This document shows positions 1 through 11,828 of a DNA stretch of 64,000 bases, piece after piece. The DNA lies in assembly GCA_964017065.1 (NCBI GenBank), contig OZ024788.1, forward strand, positions 12,604,845-12,668,844, written 5' to 3'. The notes beneath the pieces were generated by a model. It was not told where the DNA came from. It saw nothing but the letters and a program-made list of their open reading frames with translations, and did no database searches. This DNA comes from Haliclona indistincta (Eukaryota; Porifera; Demospongiae; Haplosclerida; Chalinidae). A program made the position numbers and the translations under genes. Numbering within the stretch: the first letter of the stretch is position 1; the number at the start of each line of letters is the position of its first letter.

Positions 1-17
1 GTTGATGGTAGCACTGG

Positions 18-190
18 AAAAATTGGTCCGGGCGGACGATTTTTACGGGTAATTTTGGTCCGCACCCAGACCAAATATTTCAGGGTCTGACCAATTTTTC
101 CAGGAAAATTATTTTAGTCCGGGCGGACAATTTTTAGCGGTAATTTTGGTCCGCCGGACCAAAATTTCCGCGGACCAAAAATTCCGTGAC
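18..190. repeat. MITE-like repeat with GGTCCG motifs
   Basis: The motif AATTTTGGTCCG and its complement recur about every 30-60 bases in both orientations, giving a self-complementary block with no reading frame. The GGGTAATTTT core also occurs in the inverted-repeat element at 39682-39883. It is probably a small non-autonomous DNA element; its left end may lie outside the window. Confidence 0.45.
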
Positions 191-300
191 AGACCACGAA
201 CAACGTACACTGTGGACAGTGAACTGCGTGCTAGTAGTCGCCATTATTGCCGTGAAACGCGAAAATTCATATAGGGGCATGGTCAGTAGTGAATAAACAC

Positions 301-384
301 GCCCATTTCTCTAATCCGAACAATTCACTAATCCGAACACCTCCCGGAACGGGGCTGTTCGGATTAGTGAGGGTCCACTGTATA
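301..384 (-). repeat. pogo/Tigger-like terminal repeat fragment
   Basis: Read on the minus strand, the segment begins TACAGTGGACCCTCACTAA and repeats CTAATCCGAA. This resembles pogo/Tigger terminal repeats, which begin CAGT after a TA target. Only one end is visible, so it is a fragment or solo terminus. The assignment rests on resemblance only. Confidence 0.4.
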
Positions 385-565
385 AGTGAAATAAGAGGTG
401 GTATACTTAATTTAGAACACCTCTGGCTGACAAATCAAATTGCAGAATTACATTGAAGTATAATCGAAATAATAGTTAGACAGTGCATCCGAGCATCTAC
501 GCGATTTAGAAGCCCGAGAGCCGTTGCTATATAGCGTCCGAGCGTAGCGAGGATGCTGAGCTCAA

Positions 566-754
566 GATTCCAGAAATGCAAGTTTCAGCAAAGCTACGAT
601 CTAGTAACAGAACGATTTTTCTAAATAAACGCCACACTGCTGAGAAAAATGGGAAAATCCATGCTGCTCGACCGCCAACAATGCTTTATAGGCGCGCGAA
701 AAAATCGTTCAGTTACTAGATCGTAGCTTTGCTGAAACTTGCATTTCTGGAATC
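566..754. repeat. Inverted-repeat MITE
   Basis: The first and last ~55 bases are near-perfect reverse complements (GATTCCAGAAATGCAAG at the left, its complement at the right) around a ~75-base centre with no ORF. This is typical of a MITE. No clear target duplication was identified. Confidence 0.7.
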
Positions 755-759
755 AGAAG

Positions 760-2650
760 TCTTTGCCACCGAGTTTTATGCATAAACACATCGATCATGG
801 ACCGCGTCTCTCCATTTTCTTGCGAGCAAGCCAGCCTGTTATATTTCATGACACGAGTAGCTATCAAGACGCACTTGCTATACTGCTAATATCGCTCTGT
901 CTGCTGCTTTATTTTTCCAGAAACACTGACCATAACAACGTGCAGCGCCGTGAATATTAATTACTGCCCTCCCTTAACCCTTTATAGGCTATTGACGCCT
1001 TAAGGCGTCATAATTGACTCCACCTACTCTAGACGTCATAAATAGTGTGAAAAGTGCTCTAGAAAGGTCAAATCAAGTTTAATTGCAAATTACCTGAAAA
1101 AACCACTGTTTTTCGTCGCGCCCTCCCCACTAAACCATATAGAATGGGGGACGGGGGGATTTTTAAAGGGGGGTGTCCCCCCTTTAACCCGGGGTTCGAA
1201 GGGGCAGAGCCCCTCGCCGCTTTCGGCATTTTTAGGGCTTCAGGATGCCCGGAAATTCATACTTTGGCATAGAATATGGTCTAAACTGTGCTGTTTGCTC
1301 ACCTGGACACCACCACGTTTTTGTATCAGTCACCAGGGCTAAATGAAGACCAAAATTAGCTGAAAAATGGCGAGGCCGCAGCACTTAAGTGGCTTCAGTT
1401 CCGAAGTGGGAGTGGCCAACTCAGAGTTTAGTACATGGTCGTAAACTTTGACATGCCAGGTAAAAACAGTGCTAGTTTGGAACAGCTAGCGTACTGCATG
1501 TTGTAGAAAATTGCTAGACAAACTGTCAGTTTAGAGCAAGTCAAATTTTCGTCAAAATAACCTAGCAGCTAAAGGGTTAATGCCCTCGAATAGAGCAATC
1601 CGATTGGTGAAAGATAACGTACTATGTAATTATGTTACGCGGTAGACGTGGCATACTTAGGGTTGGGCGGAAAACAAGATGGCGGCTACACTTAGGCTGA
1701 AAACAATAATTCAAGTATATCTTGGGTTTTGATGACATCAGTAGTATTTTAATTACCTAGGAGCTATCCTAAGATGTAAGCGCTTACAATTAGTCTACTA
1801 ATAGAGACTATAAGAGCAGTTGTTATGGGCATGACAAGATGGCGTCTCGCCTGGAGGCACTCAAGTAAGGCACTACCATATCTTCGCCGTATGGGCTTTT
1901 CAAGCGAATCTAATGTTCTGAAGCTCCTTGCACGATTTGTGCGATTATAAAGAAACCTTTAGAAGCAAAAGAAACCAGTTCTAAGGTGGTAAACCAGAGT
2001 TCACGCGGTCACCTGTTTGTTCATCTTCTTTCTTCTTCAGTCAGCCTAGCTAGCGCCGTGGCGAGTGAGCTATTCAAGACAAAACCTACACAGAAAGTAC
2101 ACTAGCCGTTGTGAGCAGTGCACTTGATATCTATTTAAGCCCAAAACGCTAGTAGAAGCGAGTATTTCCAGGAAAATAGTGATTTTTGGTCCATAACAGA
2201 CTCCATTCCGTATGCTTTCTGCTTGAACTCCGTTACTAGGTTACGTCTACTCGCGCACGCCCGTGTATGTAATTATTCTAATACAAGCGCACCTTAGTAC
2301 AGATTGCTTGGAACGCTAGTGCTGCTGCCACTAGCAGTGTTGACATTGACAACGAGCAAATCTTCACTGTTACACTGGATTTGTCTGTTCAGGCTTGTAA
2401 GAATGCTAGCTTAAGCTTAGCTAATGTTGCATGGTATGTGTTGCATGCAGTGCAGAGTCGATCGAGCTAGTGTAGTCAGTGGCCAGAATAGTTCTCCCAA
2501 GTTTACACTGTATTAGCATAAGTGCCAACTAAGTCATTAATGAAAATAAACAAGTAATAAAACATTTTAACAAAAATGAAAGAGATTTAGGGTTGGGACA
2601 GGTATCGAAAAAGTATGGAAACAAGATTGTGAAAAGGTAAGTAAACAAAA
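760..2650. other. Non-coding, repeat-derived stretch
   Basis: No convincing exon was found on either strand. A G/C-rich hairpin lies at about 1143-1215. The segment near 1650-1700 (gcatacttagggttg...aagatggcggctac) is shared with 18601-18645, so at least part is dispersed repeat. Confidence 0.5.
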
Positions 2651-2654
2651 TATA

Positions 2655-2778
2655 AATAAAAAGGATTGTAACAATAGCAGTGTAATGCTACCTCCCTAAA
2701 TTAACTGCTTTCGATAGTTGTGGTTAATTTAATAGGGAGGTAGCTTTACACTGCTATTGTTACAATCCTTTTTATTAA
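2655..2778. repeat. Inverted-repeat MITE
   Basis: AAAAAGGATTGTAACAATAG at the left is mirrored at the right end. The arms are ~47 bases around a ~20-base loop. No coding content. Confidence 0.7.
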
Positions 2779-3603
2779 TTTTATATTACTTGTAACTTTA
2801 GGCACCTGCTCTTAAATACATTATAGCTAATTAAATTTAAATACATTAGATTTCTAGAGAGCACTAACGTTTAGGTAATCATGCATGCTTAGGTGGATCG
2901 AGACAAACATGTGCAATGGAGCATGCAACTCTGTATACGGCGAAACCTAAACATAGCTGCCCATCTTATTTTTAGTAATATTCCTTATACGGTCATGCAC
3001 ATGGAACTGTATTACCATATTTCTTCTAAAGATTCGGCACCTCCTATTTTTCGGCACCTTGTCGCTGAAATACGTACTAAACCTCCACATTTCGGTAAGC
3101 GCTTTGGTTCTTCGTCATAGTAAGCCAACAGCCCGACGTGAAAAGTCCTGTACTTCATAGAAAAGAGCTGTATACGCATTCTCGTTCAAAACACGTGCTC
3201 GTCGCCACAACTCCAATTCTTTGGCGCTTCTGGAACTTCTGACACAATTACTTCCAAATATTAATTATATTGGGCAAGCAAATCTGAATTATTTATTTTG
3301 CACCGAATTTTAGAAGAAATACGGTACACAGTGAAGGATCGCAGTCTACAGTAAGACTGACAACGAGACAGCAGCAAAGTCCTACAGTATTCCACACGAA
3401 GAGAGGGAATTAAGGTGGCGGTGCGCCAATTTAATGAGATTCATAACTATGAAAGTAGCTTTGTTTTCTGTACAATGGTATATTGTACAGGCGTGCTCCA
3501 GTATGCATTATGTTTTGTCTATCGATAAACATCGATTATAGCAAGTTTCAGACACGAATTATTAGCTAACGTGGAGCAGTGAGCTCGCCCAGTAAAGACC
3601 GGC
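2779..3603. other. Non-coding stretch with dispersed repeat
   Basis: Short ORFs are present but none resembles a known protein. The segment at 3175-3245 (cgccacaactccaattctttgg and flank) is similar to 41125-41195, so it belongs to a dispersed repeat. Confidence 0.4.
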
Positions 3604-3860
3604 CTGTGGCTGTTATCTCCAGTTTGAACTTCGTTTACAGCTTACAAATTCCAGCGCGCACAGACGTATAGAGCGATTTTTTCGATACTTTCTTGGTAAC
3701 ACTGCAAAACAGCAACCCTAGACCAGAAAAAATTCTTTAAAAAAAATCTATGTCGTATTACGGAAATTCGCTCTATACGTCTGTGGGCAAAATGCTGCTG
3801 CATGCTGCTGCGCTTGGAGCATGTCGATCTATTGCTTGACAGTCGAGATAACAGCCACAG
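3604..3860. repeat. Inverted-repeat element
   Basis: The outer arms are CTGTGGCTGTTATCTC and its complement. A second pair, CACAGACGTATAGAGCGA and its complement, lies further in. This nested pattern points to a foldback-type non-autonomous element without a gene. Confidence 0.65.
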
Positions 3861-4035
3861 ACGCTTCATGTATTATCTTTGCCATACTGTTATGTAAATC
3901 GCCGTAGTTATAAAGTAGTTATTAGAAAATGCACGTTGCGTGGGTGTTGAATATTAACTAATTGCACTGCCACTACCTTAATGTTAGGAATGTATCGCGT
4001 CATGTCAATAGCAACAATACATTGTACCAAACAAA

Positions 4036-4570
4036 ATAAAATGGCCACCAAAAACCAGCTCTCTTGCAGAGTGAAGTCACACTTGTCGCTGTATATGCTT
4101 CTAGAGATGCTAGGTAAGATCTAATTTCATGTTTAATGTTTTAGCATTGCAGTCATGAAGTTTTAGAGCTTAACTACCAGTAGAACTGGAATTCCTGTCC
4201 CTAACATTAGGCCGGCTCGTCGTGAACTGTAAACTTTTGCTCTCTGCCGCCGATGTAGCACTGATTAGGGCCAATACCGCTGCCAACAGATAAACATCCG
4301 AGGTGAAAGCTTCAATGCATAGCTTAACTACCAGTAGTCCCTGAGATTCTTTCCCTAACGAGTTTTCCCAAACGGCTGCCTTTCTTCTAAATTTATGTCA
4401 CATGTGTGTCATTTGACAAGAAGCCATATAAAGCATAAGATTCAGTAATGATAGAGGATTAAAATGATACATACATCATAACTATGGGACAAATGATTCT
4501 AGAGAAATCAAGCAAATTGTCAAACACAATTATTCCCTCTCTTCGTGTAGAACACTGTAGCTGTAGCAGA
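4036..4570. repeat. Dispersed repeat, second copy at 42.04-42.55 kb
   Basis: This block (from the segment with 'accagctctcttgcag' to 'ccctctcttcgtgtag') aligns colinearly with 42040-42545, although diverged. No protein was recognised in either copy. Confidence 0.5.
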
Positions 4571-4829
4571 CAAGCTGTCGCGTTGTGAGCGGCAGCGTAG
4601 AGTCGATCTACGACTACTTCGGTACTGAAAAGATGTCAGAGTAAGTGGTGGTAGAAAATACAAAATTAATTGCTCCCCACAGTGCGTCTTTGCTTGGGGG
4701 ACTCTTCGAGCGCCTTGCCGTCACATGAACGTTTCATGTCTACAGCACCTACAGTGCGTTGGATCAACTGAAACGAACCTGTGACGTGTAACGCGAGTTA
4801 CAGGCCGACTCGCTACTGGTGAAGAGTTT

Positions 4830-5055
4830 CTGCGTCAACTTTAGTGAACAGCTCAGTTCAGCGGACCGTATGACCAGGTTTTCTCAGCTGTATGAAGTCG
4901 TGGGCAGGGCCAGAGGGTGGAATTTTTGTCAAGACAGTAGCCGTTCAAGAGTCATGGCTCGAAGAAGGTGCGAATCGCTGTAGGCTTTTAACTTACATGT
5001 ACTAGCTATTTTCTCTACGCTGACTTACCAGGAGCCCAAAAAGACTATCTGGGGC
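4830..5055. repeat. Dispersed repeat, second copy at 34.14-34.33 kb
   Basis: The run from 'cagctcagttcagcggacc' to 'gctgacttaccaggag' matches 34140-34325 with scattered substitutions. No conserved reading frame was seen, so it is treated as non-coding repeat. Confidence 0.55.
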
Positions 5056-5094
5056 CCTGCTCTGGATATAGAATCGTGGAATGGCGGTATTTGT

Positions 5095-5336
5095 TGGCTG
5101 TACATGATCAATATTTTGTCACAAGCTGAATGCACGTCAGGTGTCAGTCAATAGAACTAGCATGCAATAGTCAACCCCAGCAGCCACTGATGTGGGGATC
5201 TATGGTCTGTTATTAGCAAGCCAATCGTGTTACCATTCCATGCTTTTTCCTTGTTGGTTTACATTGTGGACCAGTGGTAGATTTCACAACCCTACATCCT
5301 TTTGATTTCGATAGAAATCTTTTTAATTTTCTTGTG
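5095..5336. repeat. Partial copy of foldback element
   Basis: This matches one arm of the foldback at 20474-20863, including the 'ccactgatgt.gggatctatgg' and 'accagtggtagatttcac' segments. It is a solo arm. Confidence 0.65.
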
Positions 5337-5400
5337 AATAATGAATTAAGGCATAATTATGAGCACTGGTTAATAAGAATAAAGTTAGGCCAACTGTATT

Positions 5401-5745
5401 ATGCCTAAATTTGACATTTTTATACCTAAACATTGCCAGAAATGTAATACATTTTTCGGACATATGCTGTTTACGTACGAAAACGAACCACAAATCTACA
5501 AATTGTTTACTATGGCTCTTGGAGAAGCTATTAAACTTCATTGGTGCTCTAAAACATCATCTGTTACCACAGGCAGACGGTCAACATCGCATACCGGAAA
5601 AACGTATTGCAAGCAATGGTGGATGAAGAAACAAGCCATGGAACACACTTTTCAGCTTCCAGACGCCCCATTGCGTTTGAATCAACTACTCTACACTGCT
5701 AGAAGACATAAGGAGTTTGCAAACAACCTACTACTTGATCGCTGA
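5401..5745 (+). CDS. Unrecognised 114-codon ORF
   Basis: An ATG-initiated open frame of 114 codons. I do not recognise the family. The C-terminal half is basic and tryptophan-containing (motif KQWWMKKQAMEH), which could be a transposon protein remnant, but no catalytic motif is visible. It lies just after a foldback arm. It could equally be a chance ORF in A/T-rich DNA. Confidence 0.2.
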   Translation: MPKFDIFIPKHCQKCNTFFGHMLFTYENEPQIYKLFTMALGEAIKLHWCSKTSSVTTGRRSTSHTGKTYCKQWWMKKQAMEHTFQLPDAPLRLNQLLYTARRHKEFANNLLLDR

Positions 5746-5749
5746 AGCA

Positions 5750-6600
5750 ATAAAGCCACGAAAGAACTGTTTCTAGACCTTACTGTATTATGATTCTATC
5801 TAATTATCTGTAATTTCACCAATTTTCAAGCTAAAAATGGAACGCCCAAAATTCATCTACTGGAAATAAAATATGCACCAGGCGAAGCTGTTTATAGCCT
5901 AGTACAAGAATCCCCATCGAACTAGTGAAACCTTGTGCGATATGTTTAGAAAAACGGTTTCGAAATTTTGAAATCCTCCATTTTGTACAACATTTTGTAT
6001 CACGCCATTGAGAGAAAATAGTGCAGAAATTGCATCGCGATTTGGAACGGTGAAACTACGTGCGAACGCTTATAAACACCCATAACAGGTTAGCTAAGGT
6101 ACTGTTATCTATGAATCACCGTCGAACTAAGGAATCATGTTGCTCGTTGGCTACTGCCACGGCGTTTTCTTGGTCCTCTCAATGCTCGCCATACACATTT
6201 CCGGGCGTTAATTTACGGAAAAATATACGGTCAATTATTGTCCGTGTCCAATTATTTCTGGTTATGTTTAGGCATAGCGTGCATGTTATATTTAAGCATC
6301 CTAATTTTACAATTCTGTTATTTTAGGTATCGAAATAGTTTCAATCCTGCAAAAAAATAATCGGTCCAAACAAAAAACCGGGACCAATTAAAAATAATGT
6401 TTATTGTTGTACATTAATTATCATTGGATGTACTCACTTAATATGTACTTGCCAGGAATAGTACCTTGGTCTATCTTGGGAAGAATTACCTGAAGTCAAC
6501 AAATTAATTTGCATTTACATTTGCACATTGTTCTGGTAAAACTATACAGTCAGTCTTGAAACATTGGTCGGGTAAAGTCTAATCCAGGTTTTAACACAAA
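5750..6600. other. No feature seen
   Basis: A/T-rich sequence with short ORFs only. No splice-flanked exon, RNA gene or clear inverted repeat was recognised. Confidence 0.4.
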
Positions 6601-6624
6601 TAAGGCTCATAGCAATACAATGTA

Positions 6625-6900
6625 TAATTATGCCGAGGTGGGCGGAGCCACGTAGGCATACAGTTGTCTGTTCGTTTGTGTGTGTGTGTTTGTGTGTGTG
6701 TGTTCGCAATGCGTATCTCAGCAACCGCTTGCTACTAAGCGCTGAAATTAGCAACACAGGTAGATCTCAGTAGTTTATGAAAAAAAAATTGGCAGAATTG
6801 CGATTAAAGGCTTTGTTTTCGAGTTATGGCGTGATTTGCTCGCCTGGACTGTCGTTGCGGCTCGCCTTCGGGCTTCCTTCAGAGACAATACTGTCCACAG
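6625..6900. repeat. Dispersed repeat with GT microsatellite
   Basis: Begins with 'aattatgccgaggtgggcgg', contains a (GT)n run, and ends near 'gcgtgatttgctcgcctgg'. It recurs at 7836-8070, and related text (lead 'gttctcgagttatggc') is found in the 10.4-11.6 kb tandem units. Non-coding. Confidence 0.6.
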
Positions 6901-7440
6901 CTGGCTACAGTACCGCTCACGAGTAAGTGGACCAACACCCGCGGGAGACTCGCAGGCAACCCGGGGGTAATTTTGTCTTGCCCGCGGAACCGTGTATCAT
7001 TAACCGCGGGTAGATGCGAATACAGAGTGCATCACGCGCTGGTGCGGATACGTGCGAGCACTGTATATGCTCGCGAAAGTCACACAACGACAACGTGAGT
7101 CTGCCTAGCTATCCAGCGGGTCGCGAGTGCATGCAAGGCTGCATGAGGGCCGCGGGTTAGTGTGATGCGGGCAGCGGGTACACGTTCACGGACCCGCAGG
7201 CACCCCCGAGTTACGCGCGGTTAGCCCGCGGGTTTGAGTACACTTACTCGTGAGTGGTACTGTACATTGCGCTTGATCTGTGACAGTGCAACTCACACAA
7301 CTCCATAAGCAGCAATGAAACTAGCGAACGAAAGCGTCTTCAGACTCATCTAGCTCGTCGAGTGAGCCTGAGCGAGCAAGCGTTGATATAGTCTATGCAA
7401 GTCTTCAGTAAAAAGTTTGTATTTTTATTACAATAGCTTG
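6901..7440. other. No gene seen; purine/GC-rich segment
   Basis: Includes repeats of 'cccgcggg'-like words around 6940-7230 but no ORF of note. Confidence 0.35.
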
Positions 7441-7469
7441 TACAATGCATTTTAGCTACATGTAGTACT

Positions 7470-7815
7470 CTATGCTGCTACAATCCATGGTTCTGCTGCT
7501 TGCATGCTTCCATAGTTCTGCTGCTTGCATGCTTCCATGGTTCTCAGTGATGCTTGCATGCTTCAGTTCTACTGCCGCTTGCATGCATCCTTAGTTCTGC
7601 TGGTTGCATTCTTCCATGGTTCTGCTGCTTCCATGCTCCCATAGTTCTGCTGCTTCCATGCTACCATGGTTCTGCTGCTTGCATGCTTCAGTTCTGCTGC
7701 TTCCATGCTACCGTGGTTCCTCTGCTTGCATATGCTACCATGGTTCTGCTGCTTGCATGCTACCAGGATACTGTTTTGATGCTTCCATGGATCTACTGCG
7801 TGCATACATGCTGTC
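7470..7815. repeat. Minisatellite with CCATGGTTCTGCTGC unit
   Basis: Imperfect tandem copies of a ~24-27-base unit built from 'ccatggttctgctgctt'. Open frames on both strands are by-products of the repeat. Confidence 0.75.
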
Positions 7816-7835
7816 ATATGCACCTTTGGTGCTTA

Positions 7836-7882
7836 ATTATGCTGAGGTGTGGGCGGAGCCACGAGGCATACAGTAGTCTGTT

Positions 7883-7917
<35 letters not shown>

Positions 7918-8070
7918 GCAATGCGTATCTCAGCAACCGCTTGCTACTAAGCGCTGAAACTTGCAATACAGGTAGATCTCGATAGTTTATGAAAATCAAA
8001 TTTGACAGATTTGCTATTAAAGCCTTTGTTTTGAAGTTATGGCGTGATTTGCTAACCTAAACAGCCGTCT
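7836..8070. repeat. Second copy of GT-containing dispersed repeat
   Basis: Colinear with 6625-6860, including the longer (GT)n run and the 'gcgtatctcagcaaccgcttg' segment. Confidence 0.65.
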
Positions 8071-8284
8071 TGAGCGCTTGGGCCTACTTCATAGACAAAA
8101 CTGTCTACAGATGGCTACAGTGCAACTTGAAGGCTTGATCTGTGATAGTACAGCTCGCGCGACTCCATTGGCAGCAGTGAAACTAGCGAGCGAAAGCGTG
8201 TTTGAGTTCACTTAGCTGCTCGACAGGTGAGCCGGAGCGAGCAGAGCAGTTACAGTCACGCCCAGCTACATTATTCTGTTTGGC

Positions 8285-8770
8285 TTCAATACAACTTGTG
8301 TACAACAGCTTGTACAGCTGCTGGATAGCTGCCACTAGCCTGCGCTTCCATATAACTGTTGCTATGATCTGCTGCTGCTGCTGCTGGATAGCTGCTACTA
8401 GCCTGTGCTTCCATAGCACTGTTGCTATGATCTGCTGCTGCTGAATAGCTGCCACTAGTCTGCGCTTTCATAGCACTGTTGCTATGATCTGCTGCTGCTG
8501 CTGCTGCTGGATAGCTGCCACTAACCTGCGCTTCGATAGCACTGTTGCTATGATCTGCTGCCTGCTGCTGGATAAGCTGTCACTAGCCTGCACTTCCATA
8601 GCACTGTTGCTATGATCTGCTGCCTGCTGCTGGATAGCTGCCACTAGCCTGCGCTTCCATAGCACTGTCACTATGATCTGCTGCTTGCCTGCTGCTGGAT
8701 AGCTGCCACTAGCCTGTGCTTCCATAGCACTGTTGCTATATGATCTGCTGCTTGCCTGCATGTTCCATGG
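8285..8770. repeat. Minisatellite with CTG-rich ~65-75-bp unit
   Basis: Seven or so copies of a unit containing 'tgctatgatctgctgctg' and 'gatagctgccactagcctg'. The copies vary in the number of CTG triplets. Translated ORFs here are repeat artefacts. Confidence 0.8.
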
Positions 8771-8939
8771 ATCTGCTGGTCACTTCTACTGTAGCTTGCA
8801 TTGCATGCTTCTATGATACTGTTTTGATGCTTCCATGGATCTACTGCATTCATGCATACATGATTTCATATGCATCTGCTAATTGCATGCTAGCATACAT
8901 GCTACTGCACCGAGGCATCTGCACCTTTGGTGCTTAATT

Positions 8940-9990
8940 TTTTTCTGCAACAATAAATAACTGAGTTATGCAATGCAATAAATAGAAAAGTTACGACAAG
9001 ATCGACGAAACAAAAGTGCCACGGATGGAGATGGCATTGCCCCGTTGGATAGCAATTGAGAAGCATTGGATGAGATAAGATGTTGATTTGGGATCACCAG
9101 AATGACGATAGAGTCTTTTACCAAGAGATTTAACAAAAGAGAGAGTCTTGGACCCGAAAGCACCAGTGGTTTCAAGGAACAAAAATGTGGGAACTGAGCA
9201 GATCTGCATATTTTATTCTCTTGAGGTCCTCAGCTTTGGCTGCAATCCCGCCAGCAGAGTGAACAGCAAGACTCCTGTGAGACTGAGCAATTAAAGTGTC
9301 AGGACAAGTAGCATCCCACACCAGAGGTTTTCCTGATGACCAGGGAGCAATTGTAACTCCATCAGGACGCTTTCCATCACTACGAGACAGGTCAGTAGGC
9401 TCCAAAAGAGCTGGAACATGGGCAGAGGAGAGGGCTCTGCAGACAATGTCATTTAAAACAGAATGTCTGTGATGCCTGCATTCACTCCACCTGCAGCTGA
9501 GACCATGCCTGCCTAGAGGATTAACTAGATCATTGCAGTGGCGACAGGAATGGGGGCTGCAGATGGGAGTACCCAGACCGAGGCCCACAGCAATACGGAG
9601 TGTATCATCATCCATCTGAAGACCAGCTGATGAAATTGGGAGGGCATTTAGCCAGGCACCAGATTCCTTGCAGGAAGCAGCCAACAAGTGAGCTCTATCT
9701 TCATCATCATAAGCATTATCAAGGAGTTGATCAGCTAGAGCTGCAGCTCTTGGATGGTCCCAAGCCTTTTGAGAGCAGGTAGCCTCGCCAGAGGGGGGTG
9801 GTAAATCCGTGCCTGAGGACCACACTGACACAGCCTCTTGAACACCAGGAGAGGACAAGGGGGAAGATCTTGAAGAGAAAATTGCATGAGCCAGCTGAGA
9901 AGCTGCATGGACTGAAGATAAAAAAGCAGAAGGAGCCACATCCACAGCCCGGCGGACCCCAAAGAAGCCTGGAGCCATGCTGTACTATAT
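8940..9990 (-). pseudogene. Non-LTR retrotransposon 3' end, restriction-like endonuclease domain
   Basis: The main frame (9978-9172) encodes a stretch seen at the C-terminus of animal non-LTR retrotransposon polyproteins. It has a Cys/His zinc cluster (CSPHSCRHCNDLVNPLGRHG) followed by a PD-(D/E)XK-like segment (KRPDGVTIAPW, LVWDATCPDT). A frameshift at about 9172-9185 moves the rest (ETTGAFGSKTLSFVKSLGKR) into another frame. The 3' end near 8940 carries an A-rich tail in the sense direction. No reverse transcriptase remains upstream, so the copy is 5'-truncated, as is common for these elements. It is inactive. The clade cannot be fixed without the reverse transcriptase. Confidence 0.75.
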
Positions 9991-10268
9991 ATAATTGTAT
10001 TTATACTACAGCTCAATGTAATTCTAGAATCTGATAGGTCAGTTGGAAGATAATAAATCACGTATTCTTCCACAGAACTCGCATTTTTCAGCTGGAACTC
10101 ATATTTTTCTCTTGAAGATGAAGGCATAAGTATACATTCAGTACAGTGTACTGACTTATGTTCAGATTAATAGCACAGGTACTAGCTTTGATAAAATTAC
10201 TGGGTGTTGTGTTCACTTCTTGGCATGGGCAGCGGCCGCAGCACAGCGTCTATGATAGGCTCGGGTAC

Positions 10269-10413
10269 TTGGCTATGATTAACCCTCGGCGCATGCGCGA
10301 GGGTTACGGTACTTGCTCTGTCATTAACCCTCGGCGCATGCGCGAGGGTTACGTTACTTGGTTTGTCATTAACCCTCGGCGCAAGCGCGAGGGTTCGGTA
10401 CTTGGTTTGTCAT
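10269..10413. repeat. Three tandem 45-bp palindromic units
   Basis: Each unit contains AACCCTCGGCGCATGCGC followed by GAGGGTT, a near-perfect palindrome centred on GCATGC, and a spacer ending in 'cttggtttgtc'. The third unit has a GCAAGC centre. Confidence 0.8.
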
Positions 10414-10425
10414 TCGTTCGTTCTG

Positions 10426-11600
10426 TCCATCGAGCTGCAGAGATCAGCGATTACTTCTACGCGCTGCATGGTGAGGTTATGAGCATGACAAGCTCGACAA
10501 TGGCTTGCAAGTTGACTCGTAGATTTTGCTAAACTGCTTTCGTTCTCGACTTATGGCTGGCTCACCTTGACGGCCGTCTTTGACCTCTCTGACGACAAAA
10601 GCGCCCATAGTTGACCACCTAAGTACTTGTGGATTCCATCTAAACTGCAGGACAGCTCTGGGGGTGCGTATATCTCAAGAAAAAACCAAGAGCAATGGCT
10701 ACCTTCTCAGTGCATGTTCACGGTCACGCCCACTTGACACACCTTGTACTTGTGGTCAGCACTATGCTGTCTTCTGGTTAGCTGTGCAGTTTCAAATAGC
10801 AAGCAGGTTGGCTTTAGCTGCAAAGCTCCTTCTGCAAACCATAACCAAGGAGCTAACTCTACAATGTGCAACACGCCGAGGGTTTTGTGAAATCTGTTCA
10901 TTCGTTCGTTCGTTCTGTCCATCGAGCTACAGAGATCAGCGATTACTTCTACGCGCTGGTGAGGTTATGAGCATGACAAGCTCGACAATGGCTTGCAAGT
11001 GAACTCGTGGATTTTGCTAAAGTGCTTTCGTTCTCGAGTTATGGCTGGCTCACCTTGACGGCCGTCTTTGACATCTCTGACGACAAAAGCACCCATAGTT
11101 GACTACCTAAGTACTTGTGGATTCCATCTAAACTGCAGGACAGCTCTGGGGGTGCGTATATCTCAAGAAAAAGCCAAGAGCAATGGCTACCTTCTTAGTG
11201 CATGTTCACGGTCACGCCCACTTGACATACCTTGTACTTGTGGTCAGCACTATGCTGTCTTCTGGTTAGCTGTGCAGTTTCAAATAGCAAGCAGGTTGGC
11301 TTTAGCTGCAAAGCTCCTTCTGCAAACCATAACCAAGGAGCTAACTCTACAATGTGCAACATGCCGAGGGTTTCGTGAAATCTGTTCATTCGTTCATTCG
11401 TTCGTTCTGTCCATCGAGCTGCAGAGACCATCGCTCACTTCTAAAACTCGGTAAAGGTTTGAACAGGCTTAGCTCGACAATGGCTTGCAATGTGACTCGT
11501 GGATTTTGCTAAAGTGCTTTCGTTCTCGAGTTATGTATGGCGGGCTCACCTTGACAGCCATCTTGGACCTCTCTGACGGCAAAAGCGCCCACAGTTGATT
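10426..11600. repeat. Tandem repeat with 492-bp period
   Basis: The anchor 'tccatcgagctgcagaga' occurs at 10426, 10918 and 11410, giving two full units and a truncated third. The units are highly alike; the ORFs of 120-140 codons in them are by-products. Part of the unit recurs near 43025-43170. Confidence 0.8.
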
Positions 11601-11828
11601 GACTTTTATATGAAAAACGTAAGAAAGCAAGTAACTCACCGTGTTTTGCTATATTGACAGCTTAACCCTTTAAATGTTCATTTAGGTTGGAAGTTAAATG
11701 TAGTTAATTGTGCAAGGGACGCTCCCCCTAGGCAAACGGGCGCATGCGTAGACATCTAGGGTTTGGTCAGCCGGCACATGGTCGTGCACCCTACAATGGC
11801 TGTGTGTCTCTTTCCCCAGTCTCTACTA

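Noticed and set aside
1143..1215. Possible tRNA or SINE B box (GGGGTTCGAAGG)
   Set aside because: The words form a G/C hairpin, but no A box is found at the right distance and no cloverleaf can be drawn.
10158..11454. Repeated 120-140-codon ORFs (MTSLTTKAP...)
   Set aside because: They repeat with the 492-bp tandem unit and match no protein family; a by-product of the repeat.
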